DNA from: MTP4 sp9310u
GTDB lineage: Archaea > Halobacteriota > Methanosarcinia > Methanosarcinales > Methanosarcinaceae
Direction: 5' to 3'
Assembly: GCA_030627005.1 (NCBI GenBank)
Contig: DAOUSW010000005.1
Coordinates: 7,617-71,616 of the forward strand
Length of the DNA: 64,000 bases
The notes below the pieces were generated by a model. The model saw only the letters and a program-made list of their open reading frames with translations. It was not told the origin of the DNA and made no database searches. The position numbers were made by a program, and so were the translations under genes. Below, one piece after another: positions 9,300-17,912 of this stretch (position 1 is its first letter; each line of letters starts with the position of its first letter).

Positions 9300-9459
9300 T
9301 ATAGTCAAGGACCCAAAGGCCTTCAGCAATCTCAAGCGAAAGTTTAACCACAGAAAGCACTGAAAACATGGAATAAAGGAAAAAGGGCACAATCCTTTCG
9401 TGCTTTCCGTGTCTTACGTGCTTATAATTTAAGTGTAAATATTTACGTTCGGGACTATA
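9300..9459 (+). mobile_element. MITE-like fold-back element, copy 2
   Basis: 160 bp with the same TATAGTC / GACTATA ends and the same orientation as copy 1; it differs by scattered substitutions (e.g. CACTGAAAACATGGAATAAA in the left arm). It sits about 590 bp upstream of mtaC, in the divergent region with the regulator genes. No coding content. Confidence 0.85.
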
Positions 9460-9464
9460 GAATA

Positions 9465-9506
9465 TATAATCTCTAAGTCTGCAAATTATAATCTCTAAGT
9501 CTGCAA
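9465..9506. repeat. 20-bp direct repeat pair upstream of mtaC
   Basis: TATAATCTCTAAGTCTGCAA occurs at 9465-9484 and again at 9487-9506, a period of 22 bp (about two helical turns), immediately beside the fold-back element. Placement between mtaC and its probable regulators suggests a protein-binding site; this is inference. Confidence 0.7.
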
Positions 9507-9556
9507 CATTAGTGACACTTGATTACATTTTGTATTATCTGGGAATGCTTGGTAAC

Positions 9557-9600
9557 ACCTGGTGAAAATTAGTATAAACTGGGAAAACCTGGTGAAAATT
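9557..9600. promoter_or_regulatory. Direct repeats of ACCTGGTGAAAATT, possible operator
   Basis: ACCTGGTGAAAATT at 9557-9570 and 9587-9600, spaced 30 bp (three turns), with a related CTTGGTAACA just before. The spacing on one DNA face and the position in the mtaC-regulator intergenic region fit an activator or repressor site. Confidence 0.45.
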
Positions 9601-10246
9601 CTAAATTCTTCCGGGCAGTCATAAATGGGTGCATATATGACAAAAAATAAATAGGGAGAAGATAGATATAAGGCGTGGTGAGAGCGGGTCTGAAATGATT
9701 TTTACTAATACTAAAGGGTCTCTGTGCCTGTTTCAGGGGATAAGTCTGTTCTGTGATATTGTTTGAATAAAAAATTTTAGAACAGCTACCTTAAAAATTT
9801 TAAAGTCTCAGTTTTCATTAACCGGTTTGCTGAAATAAACTCGATTGAAAATTTTGATCTCCCTGTTTAGATTTTCTCATACTCATTATGTACTAATTGA
9901 TTCTGTTCACGTTGTTCTATTCGTATTTCTATGGCTCTTGTTGCTGTTCTTTTCTTGTGTCCCCCTGATTTTTCTCCCTCTTTATTTCTTATTTTTTCCA
10001 GGGAGTTTGCGTCTTAAATTATCCATCCATATTTTTTTATATAAATGAGATGTGGATAATTCCTGTCTGTGATAAATTCCTACACTCCCCGCTTTTAGTC
10101 ATATATATTAGGGGAGGCATCCGAATTTTTTGTTTGCCTTCGGGAGGACCCTAAATCCCGCGTAGTAAGGCACGCAGATAATGAAGCGTATCATTACCCC
10201 GAAAACCCCCAACCCTAAAAAACAAAGTGAAATCAAAGTGGTTTTT

Positions 10247-11101
10247 ATGCAACCTGAGTTATTAGATGTCGTATTTCGTTCCAGAAAAAGAAGTGACCTG
10301 CTTTTGCTCCTGGGAGAGGAAGCCAGAACAATCGAAGAAATAAAAACCATTCTTGACGTTTCCCCCACAGCCATCCTGCCTCAGATCAAAAGGCTTACAG
10401 ACAGCAGCCTTGTGGTTCAGAGGGACGGGTATTATGAATTGACTGGCCTGGGAGAAGAGGTCGTCAAGAAGGTCCGGCCCCTTGTCGATGTCCTGACCCT
10501 GCTAGAGCGAAACGACTACTGGCTGGAGCACGACCTTAACGGAATTCCCCAATATCTGCAGGACCGGCTCGGAGACCTCAAAGACTTCCGCCTGATCGAA
10601 CCCGACCCCTGCCAGATTTTTGAACCCCGAACGGAAATCGTAAATTTCATTTCGGCTTCAAGTCATTTGATGGTTTTCTCTTCTTTTTTCAGGCCCGAGT
10701 TCCTGCCTATTTATTCCAAGCTCGGCAGGAAAGGTGCAAAAGTTTCCCTGATCTTAACTGAGTCGGTACTTGAAAAAACCCTGCACAATTATGAACGGAA
10801 GCTTAAGAAATTTACAGATATGCCCAATACCGAACTTTTCGTCTGTAATGACGGGGTCAAGCTTGCCGAACTTATCGTATCTGACCAGGGAGTGCTGGTT
10901 TCCCTCTTTGCCAGCAACGGCAGGTTCCACCACGATCATGCTTTCTGTTCCGGCCCTCAGGCTCTCGACTGGGTAAAGGAACTTTTTGAGTTCTATAAAT
11001 CCCGTTCCAGGTTAATCAAAAACTCAAGGGGAATGGAAAGTTTTTCCTGCACTTCCGGGGCCGGTTTCCTGTCCGAATCTCCCCTGATCAGTTTGCATTA
11101 A
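10247..11101 (+). CDS. Msr/FilR1-type transcription regulator (methanol-operon regulator family)
   Basis: 284 residues from ATG 10247, chosen because it lines up with the start of the paralogue at 11205; an upstream ATG at 10181 would add 22 residues. N-terminal winged helix (about residues 5-80): RSDLLLLLGEEARTIEEIKT, then LDVSPTAILPQIKRL as recognition helix. C-terminal FilR1-type domain (about 110-265) with MVFSSFFRPEFLPIY and a conserved HHDHAF. In Methanosarcina, paired Msr proteins next to mtaCB activate or repress the methanol operon, so mtaCB is the likely target. The last ~25 residues after KSRSRLI are poorly conserved with the neighbour. Confidence 0.87.
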   Translation: MQPELLDVVFRSRKRSDLLLLLGEEARTIEEIKTILDVSPTAILPQIKRLTDSSLVVQRDGYYELTGLGEEVVKKVRPLVDVLTLLERNDYWLEHDLNGIPQYLQDRLGDLKDFRLIEPDPCQIFEPRTEIVNFISASSHLMVFSSFFRPEFLPIYSKLGRKGAKVSLILTESVLEKTLHNYERKLKKFTDMPNTELFVCNDGVKLAELIVSDQGVLVSLFASNGRFHHDHAFCSGPQALDWVKELFEFYKSRSRLIKNSRGMESFSCTSGAGFLSESPLISLH

Positions 11102-11204
11102 CGGGTACGAAAGTTTCAAAAATGGTTCAGGAGACAGTTTTATCTCCCTCTCCTGACTCCCGGTTTTTCAAAATACACGATGCTATTTCCGGAGGTTGAT
11201 TTGA

Positions 11205-11996
11205 ATGACCATGGACCTGCAGTTGATTGATACGATTTTCTTTTCGGAAAAAAGAAAGAACCTTCTCATGTTCCTGATGGAGGGACCTAAAACTATCGAT
11301 GAGATCAAGACGGAACTCGACGTCAGTTCCAGCCCTATCATGGCCCAGATCCGGGTCCTGCTAAAGGACGGACTTCTGGTGCAGAAAGAGAGCCACTACG
11401 AACTTTCGGTCAAAGGAAAATTAATTGCCCCCAGGATGCAGCCTCTGCTTTCCACTTTCCGGGTCTTTGATGAGAACCATGAGTACTGGGCAAGCCAGGA
11501 CCTGTACACCCTTCCGCAGCACCTCCGGGAAAGGCTCGGGGAGCTGGGGTCCTGCCGGGAAATCGTGCCTGATAGGACTCATATCTTTGATTATCCTCCT
11601 GAGATTATGAACAACCTGTACAGGGCAAAAACAATCATGGAAATATCTTCCTTTTTCCGCCCCGGCTATCCGGGGCTTTATCTGGACCTTGTCCGGAAAG
11701 GCGTCGAAGTCTCAATTGTCCTTGACCGGCCCATATTCAAAAAACTGGCCTCGGAATACAGGGCTGATGTGGAAGCTTTCATAAGCATGGAAAATGCAAG
11801 CCTCTACGTCTGCGAGCATAACATCGAACTTGCTTCCAGTCTGGTAACGGACCGTTTCACTTCCATCTCCCTGGTTTCCAAAGACGGGAGGTACTATAAC
11901 CACGAAATGGTAAGCTTTGAAGAAAGCGCCTTTGCCTGGGGACAGGAACTTTTCGGTTACTACAGGGATATGTCGAAACAGATAACCGAGCTCTGA
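11205..11996 (+). CDS. Second Msr/FilR1-type transcription regulator
   Basis: 263 residues; ATG 11205 follows the strong site GGAGGTTGAT. Same layout as the preceding gene: winged helix with KRKNLLMFLMEGPKTIDEIK and a recognition helix at SSSPIMAQIRVLLKDG, then a FilR1-type sensor domain with MEISSFFRPGYPGLY and YNHEMV. Tandem Msr genes beside an mtaCB pair are the known Methanosarcina arrangement, and both members can be needed for control. The two proteins are clearly paralogous but well diverged. Downstream lie three 40-bp repeats. Confidence 0.87.
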   Translation: MTMDLQLIDTIFFSEKRKNLLMFLMEGPKTIDEIKTELDVSSSPIMAQIRVLLKDGLLVQKESHYELSVKGKLIAPRMQPLLSTFRVFDENHEYWASQDLYTLPQHLRERLGELGSCREIVPDRTHIFDYPPEIMNNLYRAKTIMEISSFFRPGYPGLYLDLVRKGVEVSIVLDRPIFKKLASEYRADVEAFISMENASLYVCEHNIELASSLVTDRFTSISLVSKDGRYYNHEMVSFEESAFAWGQELFGYYRDMSKQITEL

Positions 11997-12021
11997 TTAT
12001 ACCGGGAGATAATTATCGAGC

Positions 12022-12137
12022 TAACTTTTATGGTCATTTCAATGCCCTTTTATTGTGGAAATAACCTTTATGGTTACTTCACTACCTCTCTATTATTCGA
12101 ATAACCTTTATGGTTATTTCAATGCCTATTTTTTGTC
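12022..12137. repeat. Three 40-bp direct repeats with AACC-N5-GGTT palindromes
   Basis: Units at 12022-12061, 12062-12101 and 12102-12137 each contain a TAACCTTTATGGTTATTTCA-like core, in which AACC and GGTT form an inverted repeat; the first copy is degenerate (ACTTTTATGGTC). They end about 50 bp before the HDG glycosylase gene, so they could be operator sites for it. Confidence 0.75.
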
Positions 12138-12188
12138 AGTTTTTGTTCCCAAAGCTTAAAATAGCCTTAAAACAGCCTTCCAGAAGCT

Positions 12189-12674
12189 ATGAAAAAAAGA
12201 GGCTTTTCCCCTGTCCTGGATGAAAATACCGAAATTCTGGTACTCGGCTCCCTTCCGAGTGACGAGTCCATCAGAAAACAGCAGTACTACGGAAACCCGG
12301 GAAATGACTTCTGGAGGCTGCTCGGGGGAGCTCTTGAGGAAGCCCTGCAGGAAATGGACTATGAAACTCGGCTTGAGACCCTGAAAAGACATGGGGTTGG
12401 TTTATGGGACGTGTTCAAAGCCGGCTGGCGGGAAGGGAGCCTTGATTCAGGGATCGGGGATGAAGAAATAAACAATTTTTCAAAACTGAAGGAACTGGCT
12501 CCGGAGCTCAGGCTGGTCTGTTTCAACGGCAAAAAAGCGGGAGAATACGAGGTCTTGCTCAGGAAAATGGGTTACGAGACAAAAGTTCTCCCTTCTTCAA
12601 GCGGGGCAAACCGGAGGTATTCGATAAAGAGGGTGCAGGAATGGGAAGCTGTTTTCAAGCTCGGCAATGAGTGA
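12189..12674 (+). CDS. DNA-deoxyinosine (hypoxanthine) glycosylase, UDG superfamily
   Basis: 161 residues. Matches the HDG branch of the uracil-DNA glycosylase superfamily, an activity first described from a Methanosarcina protein. Seen: ILVLGSLPSDESIRKQQYYG near residues 20-40 (the active-site loop and conserved YY(G/A)), NPGNDFWRL, GVGLWDVFKAGWREGSLD, LVCFNGKKAGEYE and the C-terminal LPSSSGANRR, equivalent to the HPSPxN substrate loop. Removes deaminated adenine (hypoxanthine) from DNA. It stands alone, preceded by the 40-bp repeats. Confidence 0.88.
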   Translation: MKKRGFSPVLDENTEILVLGSLPSDESIRKQQYYGNPGNDFWRLLGGALEEALQEMDYETRLETLKRHGVGLWDVFKAGWREGSLDSGIGDEEINNFSKLKELAPELRLVCFNGKKAGEYEVLLRKMGYETKVLPSSSGANRRYSIKRVQEWEAVFKLGNE

Positions 12675-12779
12675 TGATGGGTGGTTACGATAAATAAAAA
12701 TCAATGACGGGCACTAAAGAGTACTAAAGAGCAATACGGGATAGCAGCGTCTTTCCATTCTTATTTTCGGGTGGCTTAC

Positions 12780-12959
12780 TTATTCGACTTCAATCGCTCC
12801 TAAAGTGCAGTTCTCTTCACAGGCCCCGCAGTCCACACATTCCTCTTCGTCCACGACGGCAATGCCCTCCTCCTCGTCAAGAGTAATTGCTTCTACAGGG
12901 CACTCTTCCACACAGGTTCTACAGCCGGTGCATTCTTCTTTATCGACTTTTGCTGGCGT
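12780..12959 (-). CDS. 2[4Fe-4S] ferredoxin, apparent ACG start
   Basis: 59 residues. Two cluster motifs are complete: ECTGCRTCVEECP and ECVDCGACEENC (Thr replaces the usual Pro in the second). The frame upstream hits a TGA four codons before the expected start, with no ATG, GTG or TTG between. Typical methanogen ferredoxins begin MPAKVDKEEC; here the codons are ACG CCA GCA AAA GTC, with AAAGGAG about 10 bases before the ACG (12957-12959). So either ACG is used as start or an ATG was mutated. Soluble electron carrier; partner enzyme unknown. Confidence 0.8.
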   Translation of the reverse strand, partial: TPAKVDKEECTGCRTCVEECPVEAITLDEEEGIAVVDEEECVDCGACEENCTLGAIEVE

Positions 12960-13577
12960 TTTCTTTCAACTCCTTTGCTTCGTTTAAGGATAATATGGTT
13001 CTTTTCTTATTTATTTTATTCTCTTTATATATCTATGTGCCAGCTCCTCTTTGTCGTTTTACCTGTTGATGGGCTTCCTTGCTTGAGCTTCAAATTCGTC
13101 CCTTTTTTCGGAAATCCTTTTTAGGAATGTTCTCTCCCGCTTTTGTCCGATTTTGAGAATATCGGGGTAAATTTGTTGTACACATATTGTTCTTTTTTAC
13201 TTTGTTTTGTCCCCCCTGTCAACTATAATCAAAATAAACATGTAAAAAATTGTCATACAAAATTTCCTGTACAATTGTTCTTAAAGGTGAAAATATCTTT
13301 GGAGATAAAAGTTAAAGTGTCAATCCAATTCTAAATCCAACTCTAAATCATCCGGATCGTTTGCTTCCTCCAAGCAATAAACATTTTATATATAATTTTA
13401 ACAAAGTATATATGTAAAATGTTACTAACTTTCCATGCGACTTCATAAAATAAAAAGAATGTAAACTCTGCTACAAATGTCTTAAAACTTCTCATAAAAT
13501 TGAAAATCAATACTCTGGGGCATTACATGGACATATCCACAAAAGACCAAAGATGGAGGGGCCTGGCCAGGAGGATA
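12960..13577. other. AT-rich intergenic region without recognised gene
   Basis: About 620 bp of strongly AT-rich DNA. Short frames here are low-complexity and lack ribosome sites. TTTTATATATAATTTTAAC near 13384-13402 and CAAAGTATATATGT just after look like archaeal promoter (TATA) elements for the lipoprotein gene that follows. Confidence 0.5.
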
Positions 13578-13970
13578 ATGCGCCATTCCTCAATTTACTT
13601 CCTTATTATAATATTTACTACATTTGCAATCGGCTGCATTGAAGATGAGCCCTCTCAAAATTTTTCTGATACTCTTCCGGAGGATCAAAATTTTTCTGAT
13701 ACTCTTCCGGAGGGTCAAAACAATTCCAGGACCAACATAAGTGAAAATATAGAGAATACGCTGGTCGGACACCAAATTGTATACTATGACATAGCCGGTG
13801 AGCCCAGGTCTTACAACATATCCAAAAAAGATATTCGTAGTATTGAAAAGTCCGAATCGAACGGTGAGGTCATATGGATCGCAACAGTCGGGTCCGGTAT
13901 GCAATGGGGGATACACCTCAACAGTACCGGCGAGTCGATCCTCGAAGAAATCCAATTATTCAGGACATAA
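13578..13970 (+). CDS. Small secreted lipoprotein, unknown function
   Basis: 130 residues from ATG 13578, right after AGGAGGATA; upstream starts at 13527 (ATG) and 13500 (TTG) also exist. From 13578 the N-terminus is a clean lipoprotein signal: MRHSSIYFLIIIFTTFAIGC, with Cys about residue 20. A perfect 10-residue duplication follows (NFSDTLPEDQ/NFSDTLPEGQ). The C-terminal half (GHQIVYYDIAGEPRSYNIS to the end) is a small beta-rich domain I do not recognise. It ends 13 bases before the protease-like gene and probably shares its transcript. Confidence 0.7.
   Translation: MRHSSIYFLIIIFTTFAIGCIEDEPSQNFSDTLPEDQNFSDTLPEGQNNSRTNISENIENTLVGHQIVYYDIAGEPRSYNISKKDIRSIEKSESNGEVIWIATVGSGMQWGIHLNSTGESILEEIQLFRT
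13656..13715 (+). repeat. 30-bp in-frame duplication in the lipoprotein gene
   Basis: Two 30-bp copies, each with AAAATTTTTCTGATACTCTT followed by CCGGAGG, encode the NFSDTLPE(D/G)Q pair. They differ at one base, so the duplication is recent. Confidence 0.9.
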
Positions 13971-13983
13971 AGAAGGTGTTAAT

Positions 13984-16900
13984 ATAAAAACGGGAATCTG
14001 TATCTTCTTATTATTTATATTCTTATTATCCACAACCGGAAGCGCAGTCTCTGATGAATTTCATTCGAGCAGGGAAGCTATTTCTGAGGCACAGGTGAAC
14101 ACCGGGCAAGTTCCTGTGAACAAAGAAGCCCTATTCGCAGCAAAATACGGACCTGGCTGGAAAGTTTCGATAGACGGGGACTCAAACCTGCCGAGGAGAA
14201 TGGTGGGAAGCAGTATCGAACTTACAGGAGTCTCCGAAGGGGCAGAGCCTGAAGTCAGGAAATTCATTGCTGATAACAGCCAGGTCTTCAGTCTGGATTC
14301 CGCAGAACTGGAGCTTATAAAAGAGGACCATGACCCTTCGCTATATGGAAAAGGCAGTGGTATAAGCAACCTTGTCTACAGGCAGTCGTATAAGGGGGTC
14401 CCCGTATATTCCTCAAGGGTCGGGGTCACTGTAAACGACGGGAAGCTCGTGGCTGTGGATTCCAGCTATTTTCCCGATATAACGGCCCCAACGGAAGCTT
14501 CAATAGATGAAATACAGGCTCTTTCTGCCGCAGGCAGAAATCTTGGTATTGATATTGCAGCACCTGTTACACCCCTGAGTTCGGTCTCGCTGGAAGAATT
14601 TTCCAGACCGGAACTTTCCGGGCCTGCCTCCGGGAAAAACGCTACCAAAGCGGAGCAGGTTTCCCTTGTGATCTATCCTGTGGAAAACGAAGGCGGCTAT
14701 GAATACCACCTTGCCTATGAAATTGAACTGGCTCCCATCAAGGAGCCTCTGAGCGCCTGGGTTTATTTTGTGGATGCAAATGACGGGCAGGTCCTGTACA
14801 GGTATGACCGGATGATCCCTTTCACTATTAACGGGAACGTGACCGGTACAGTGTACCCCGAATGCCCTGCCGATACTCCTATAAACGTTCCTTTCCGGAA
14901 CCAGACAGTATCGGTATTTAATGATACAAATAAAGTTCTCTTTTCTGAAAGATTTGACGATGCCACAGGGTATGCAGTAACTTCCAATCCTATCGACCTG
15001 ACCGGTGCGGTCAATTCCAGATTAAATTTCAGCACCAGATATGATCTCGAATCAGAGTATGATTATGCACATGCGGCTATTTCCGAAGACGGGAATTTAT
15101 TCTATTTCATAGGAAATTTTACCGGCACCCGGGATTCCTGGACAGATGAGTCCATAGATATATCAAATTATGACGGGGAGCAGGTCTGGATCGGGTTTTT
15201 TTATGTCACCGATGAATACGTTCTCGGTGAAGGCTTCTACGCAGACAACATCATAGTCTCCAGTGATAATGGGGTAGTGTTTGCTGATGACCTGGAAAAC
15301 GGTGATGAAAACTGGGACTTTAATATATTCAGTCTAAAAAATACATTTCTTAACCCGGTAACAGCAACAACGGACGGGAGAGGTTTCTACAGCATCCCGG
15401 ACCCGGCAGAAGACGTTTACATCTATTCGGATTTCAGCGGCCCCTATGTGAAGGTTATCAATGAGGACAAAACGAATACCTTTGTTGAATTTAACCTGAG
15501 CTCTCCAACACACGACTGGAACTGGGCTGATGTGGATACTTCCTATGAAAGGGAGGAGTCCAACGTATTCTACCATGTGAATGTCATCCATGACTATTTC
15601 ACAACCGGAAGTCCCTTTGACATACACTCTATGGACTACCAGACAATTGCCATCGTAGAGTACGGGTCGGAAACCGGGAATGCGTTTTCGGACGGGACTG
15701 ACATCTATTTATGTGCAGCAGGGGACAGGTATGAGTCTACGGCCGTCCTTAGCGATGCTATCTACCACGAGTATACACACAGCGTTGTTGATCATGTCTA
15801 TACGACAGATCTGCCGTACAGGGATGAATCCGGAGCCCTTAATAAAGGCTGGGCGGACTATTTTGCATGCACGGTTAACAATAATTCCGTTGTAGGAGAG
15901 GGATTCTATGTTAGTAGCGGCAGTGGCCTGAGAAACATAAATAATACCTGTCGGTACCCCGATGATATTGTTGGAGAGTCTCATTATGATAGCCGGATTA
16001 TATCGGGTGCCATGTGGGACCTCAGGGAGCTTCTGGGTGCTGAGCTTGCTGACGAACTGGTCCTCAGGGGCATGAAACTCGAGCCTCAGGACTTCCGGGA
16101 ATACCTCGAAGATATACTGATAGTCGATGATGACAATGCCGACCTGAGCGACGGGACGCCTCATATCAATGCTATCTGCAAAGCATTCTATGTAAACCAC
16201 GGGATAGACACGGAATTCTTCGATTCCGTCGCCCCGGAGCTTTCCGGGAAATCTCCTTCCGGCGGTTCATATATTTCCAGCAACACAACGCCTATAGCCG
16301 CCAATATAACATATTTGATTGACGTAGACCCTTCATCTATTTGCATGACGGTTAACGGGGAACCTGCCGCAGTAACAAAAACAGAAATAAACAAAGGTTA
16401 CAGGGTCGAAAACATCCCCTTAATGCCATACGGGGATGGTGAAGTCGCGGTTTGTTTGAATGTATCGGATGCCGCAGACAACTTTATTTCCAGCAGCTGG
16501 TCATTCTTCGTGGATACAAAATCCCCTCTCTCAAATACTCCGGAGGATACGGAATTTTCAGCAAACAGCACCACGTACTTCACAGGCTGGAAGCTTTTTG
16601 ACCTGTATCCGGGGTACTACCGGGTATTATGCGATGGGGAAGAGATTGTACCCCCTGCGCAGTGGGCAAATGATACTCAGCTCTCAATCCCGGTGAATAC
16701 CGATCTCGGGATCGGGGATTTTAACTACACCATTCAATACAACGATACTGTCGGAAACTATGGTGAGCAGGACACAGTTCTCATAACCATTGATTACTTC
16801 CCGGCTCCAAAAATCAACATAAGCTCCCCGGTAGACGGCTATTCAACGACATCCGGTTCAGTAACGGTTACTGGAACCGTAAACGGCACCGGATCATTAC

Positions 16901-17847
16901 CCTCGGTTACCGTAAACGGGGTTGATGCAGACCTTTCCCTTGAAGGTTTCAATGGCACATTCTCACAAACAGTATCCCTCTCCCTGGGCATAAATACGAT
17001 ATCTGCAAATGCCACAGATGCTCGCGGGAGCACTAACAAAACTTTCATAAATGTCACAAGAACCTCACTTTCAACAGATAGTGGCGGAAGCAGCGGTGGA
17101 AGCAGTGGCGGAAGCAGTGGAAGTAGTGGAAGTAGTGGAAGCAGCGGCGGTGGCGGAGGGGGTGGATCCCCCGAACCTGCGAGTAATGTTGAGATCAAGG
17201 AACTTTCCCAGCAGTTCGTGACAAATGGGAACCGTATAAGGTTCGCGTTCACGCAGGAAGTCACTCCTGTAGTTTATGTGGAATTCGATGCCAGAAGAAG
17301 TTTTGGGAAAACCACAACCATTATAGAAGAACTGAAGGGGAAGTCCTTCCTGACTCCTGCCGAACCCGAAGGAGAAGTCTACAAGCACCTTAATATCTGG
17401 GTTGGAAACGGAGGTGTGGCAACCCCGGAAAATATCGGCAACCCTGTCATCGGGTTTAAGGTTGAGAAATCCTGGCTGGAGGAAAACGATATTTCAGAAT
17501 CCTCTATCAAACTGTGGAGGTATAATGATGATGTGTGGAATTTACTCCTCCCGGATACAGTAGGGGAAGACGATGAATATGTCTACTTCGAGGCCGAGAC
17601 CCCGGGCTTCTCACCTTTTGCCATAACAGGTGGCACACAGGAAGAGCCTGGAGTAGAAGTAAGCACTCTGGAAATTTTCCCGATGAAAAATCAGACCGAT
17701 GCTTCGGCCGAGCCCGCTGAACAGTCCGAATCCGGAGAGAACTTTGAACAGCCCGAATCCGGAGAGAGGAATGCAGCAGGTCTGGATTTTAGATTTGTAG
17801 TGGGGCTGCTCGCCTGTGTATTCCTGGTTGTAAGGAGGAGAAGCTGA
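13984..17847 (+). CDS. Cell-surface thermolysin/fungalysin-like protein, zinc ligand altered; apparent ATA start
   Basis: About 1287 residues. From ATA 13984, preceded by AAGGTG, it reads (M)KTGICIFLLFIFLLSTTG, a signal peptide; the only canonical upstream start (GTG 13798) overlaps the lipoprotein gene. Order: FTP/PepSY propeptide (about 40-280), peptidase region with YHEYTHSVVDH (HExxH), beta-sandwich repeats, a Gly/Ser linker of about 25 residues, a PGF-pre-PGF-like domain and a C-terminal helix ending VVRRRS, an archaeosortase-type anchor though the PGF triplet itself is not evident. In M4/M36 enzymes the third zinc ligand is Glu in GALNEGWAD; here the codon is AAA and the segment reads GALNKGWAD. 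Peptidase activity is therefore doubtful. Confidence 0.82.
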   Translation: MKTGICIFLLFIFLLSTTGSAVSDEFHSSREAISEAQVNTGQVPVNKEALFAAKYGPGWKVSIDGDSNLPRRMVGSSIELTGVSEGAEPEVRKFIADNSQVFSLDSAELELIKEDHDPSLYGKGSGISNLVYRQSYKGVPVYSSRVGVTVNDGKLVAVDSSYFPDITAPTEASIDEIQALSAAGRNLGIDIAAPVTPLSSVSLEEFSRPELSGPASGKNATKAEQVSLVIYPVENEGGYEYHLAYEIELAPIKEPLSAWVYFVDANDGQVLYRYDRMIPFTINGNVTGTVYPECPADTPINVPFRNQTVSVFNDTNKVLFSERFDDATGYAVTSNPIDLTGAVNSRLNFSTRYDLESEYDYAHAAISEDGNLFYFIGNFTGTRDSWTDESIDISNYDGEQVWIGFFYVTDEYVLGEGFYADNIIVSSDNGVVFADDLENGDENWDFNIFSLKNTFLNPVTATTDGRGFYSIPDPAEDVYIYSDFSGPYVKVINEDKTNTFVEFNLSSPTHDWNWADVDTSYEREESNVFYHVNVIHDYFTTGSPFDIHSMDYQTIAIVEYGSETGNAFSDGTDIYLCAAGDRYESTAVLSDAIYHEYTHSVVDHVYTTDLPYRDESGALNKGWADYFACTVNNNSVVGEGFYVSSGSGLRNINNTCRYPDDIVGESHYDSRIISGAMWDLRELLGAELADELVLRGMKLEPQDFREYLEDILIVDDDNADLSDGTPHINAICKAFYVNHGIDTEFFDSVAPELSGKSPSGGSYISSNTTPIAANITYLIDVDPSSICMTVNGEPAAVTKTEINKGYRVENIPLMPYGDGEVAVCLNVSDAADNFISSSWSFFVDTKSPLSNTPEDTEFSANSTTYFTGWKLFDLYPGYYRVLCDGEEIVPPAQWANDTQLSIPVNTDLGIGDFNYTIQYNDTVGNYGEQDTVLITIDYFPAPKINISSPVDGYSTTSGSVTVTGTVNGTGSLPSVTVNGVDADLSLEGFNGTFSQTVSLSLGINTISANATDARGSTNKTFINVTRTSLSTDSGGSSGGSSGGSSGSSGSSGSSGGGGGGGSPEPASNVEIKELSQQFVTNGNRIRFAFTQEVTPVVYVEFDARRSFGKTTTIIEELKGKSFLTPAEPEGEVYKHLNIWVGNGGVATPENIGNPVIGFKVEKSWLEENDISESSIKLWRYNDDVWNLLLPDTVGEDDEYVYFEAETPGFSPFAITGGTQEEPGVEVSTLEIFPMKNQTDASAEPAEQSESGENFEQPESGERNAAGLDFRFVVGLLACVFLVVRRRS

Positions 17848-17912
17848 GGCTTCTCTTCCTGCCACTAATTCAAAAAAAATTTTAAAGTCCCGGTGCTTAC
17901 AAAAATCCTTTA

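Larger units (their letters stand above)
8713..10246. promoter_or_regulatory. 1.5-kb divergent control region between mtaCB and the regulators
   Basis: No convincing gene. The mtaC side (about 8713-9130) is likely the long 5' leader that methanol operons of Methanosarcina are known to carry. It is followed by a fold-back element (9300-9459), two pairs of direct repeats (9465-9506 and 9557-9600) and a T-rich stretch (9840-10050) whose reading frame is only low-complexity hydrophobic. TATATATTAGG near 10100 may be a promoter for the regulator on the plus strand. Confidence 0.55.

Noticed and set aside
9845..10048. Hydrophobic 67-residue protein upstream of the Msr regulators
   Set aside because: It comes from a T-rich tract, has no ribosome site and a low-complexity Phe/Leu composition.
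13143..13334. 63-residue frame in the AT-rich gap
   Set aside because: No ribosome site, Lys/Val/Phe low-complexity composition, no domain.
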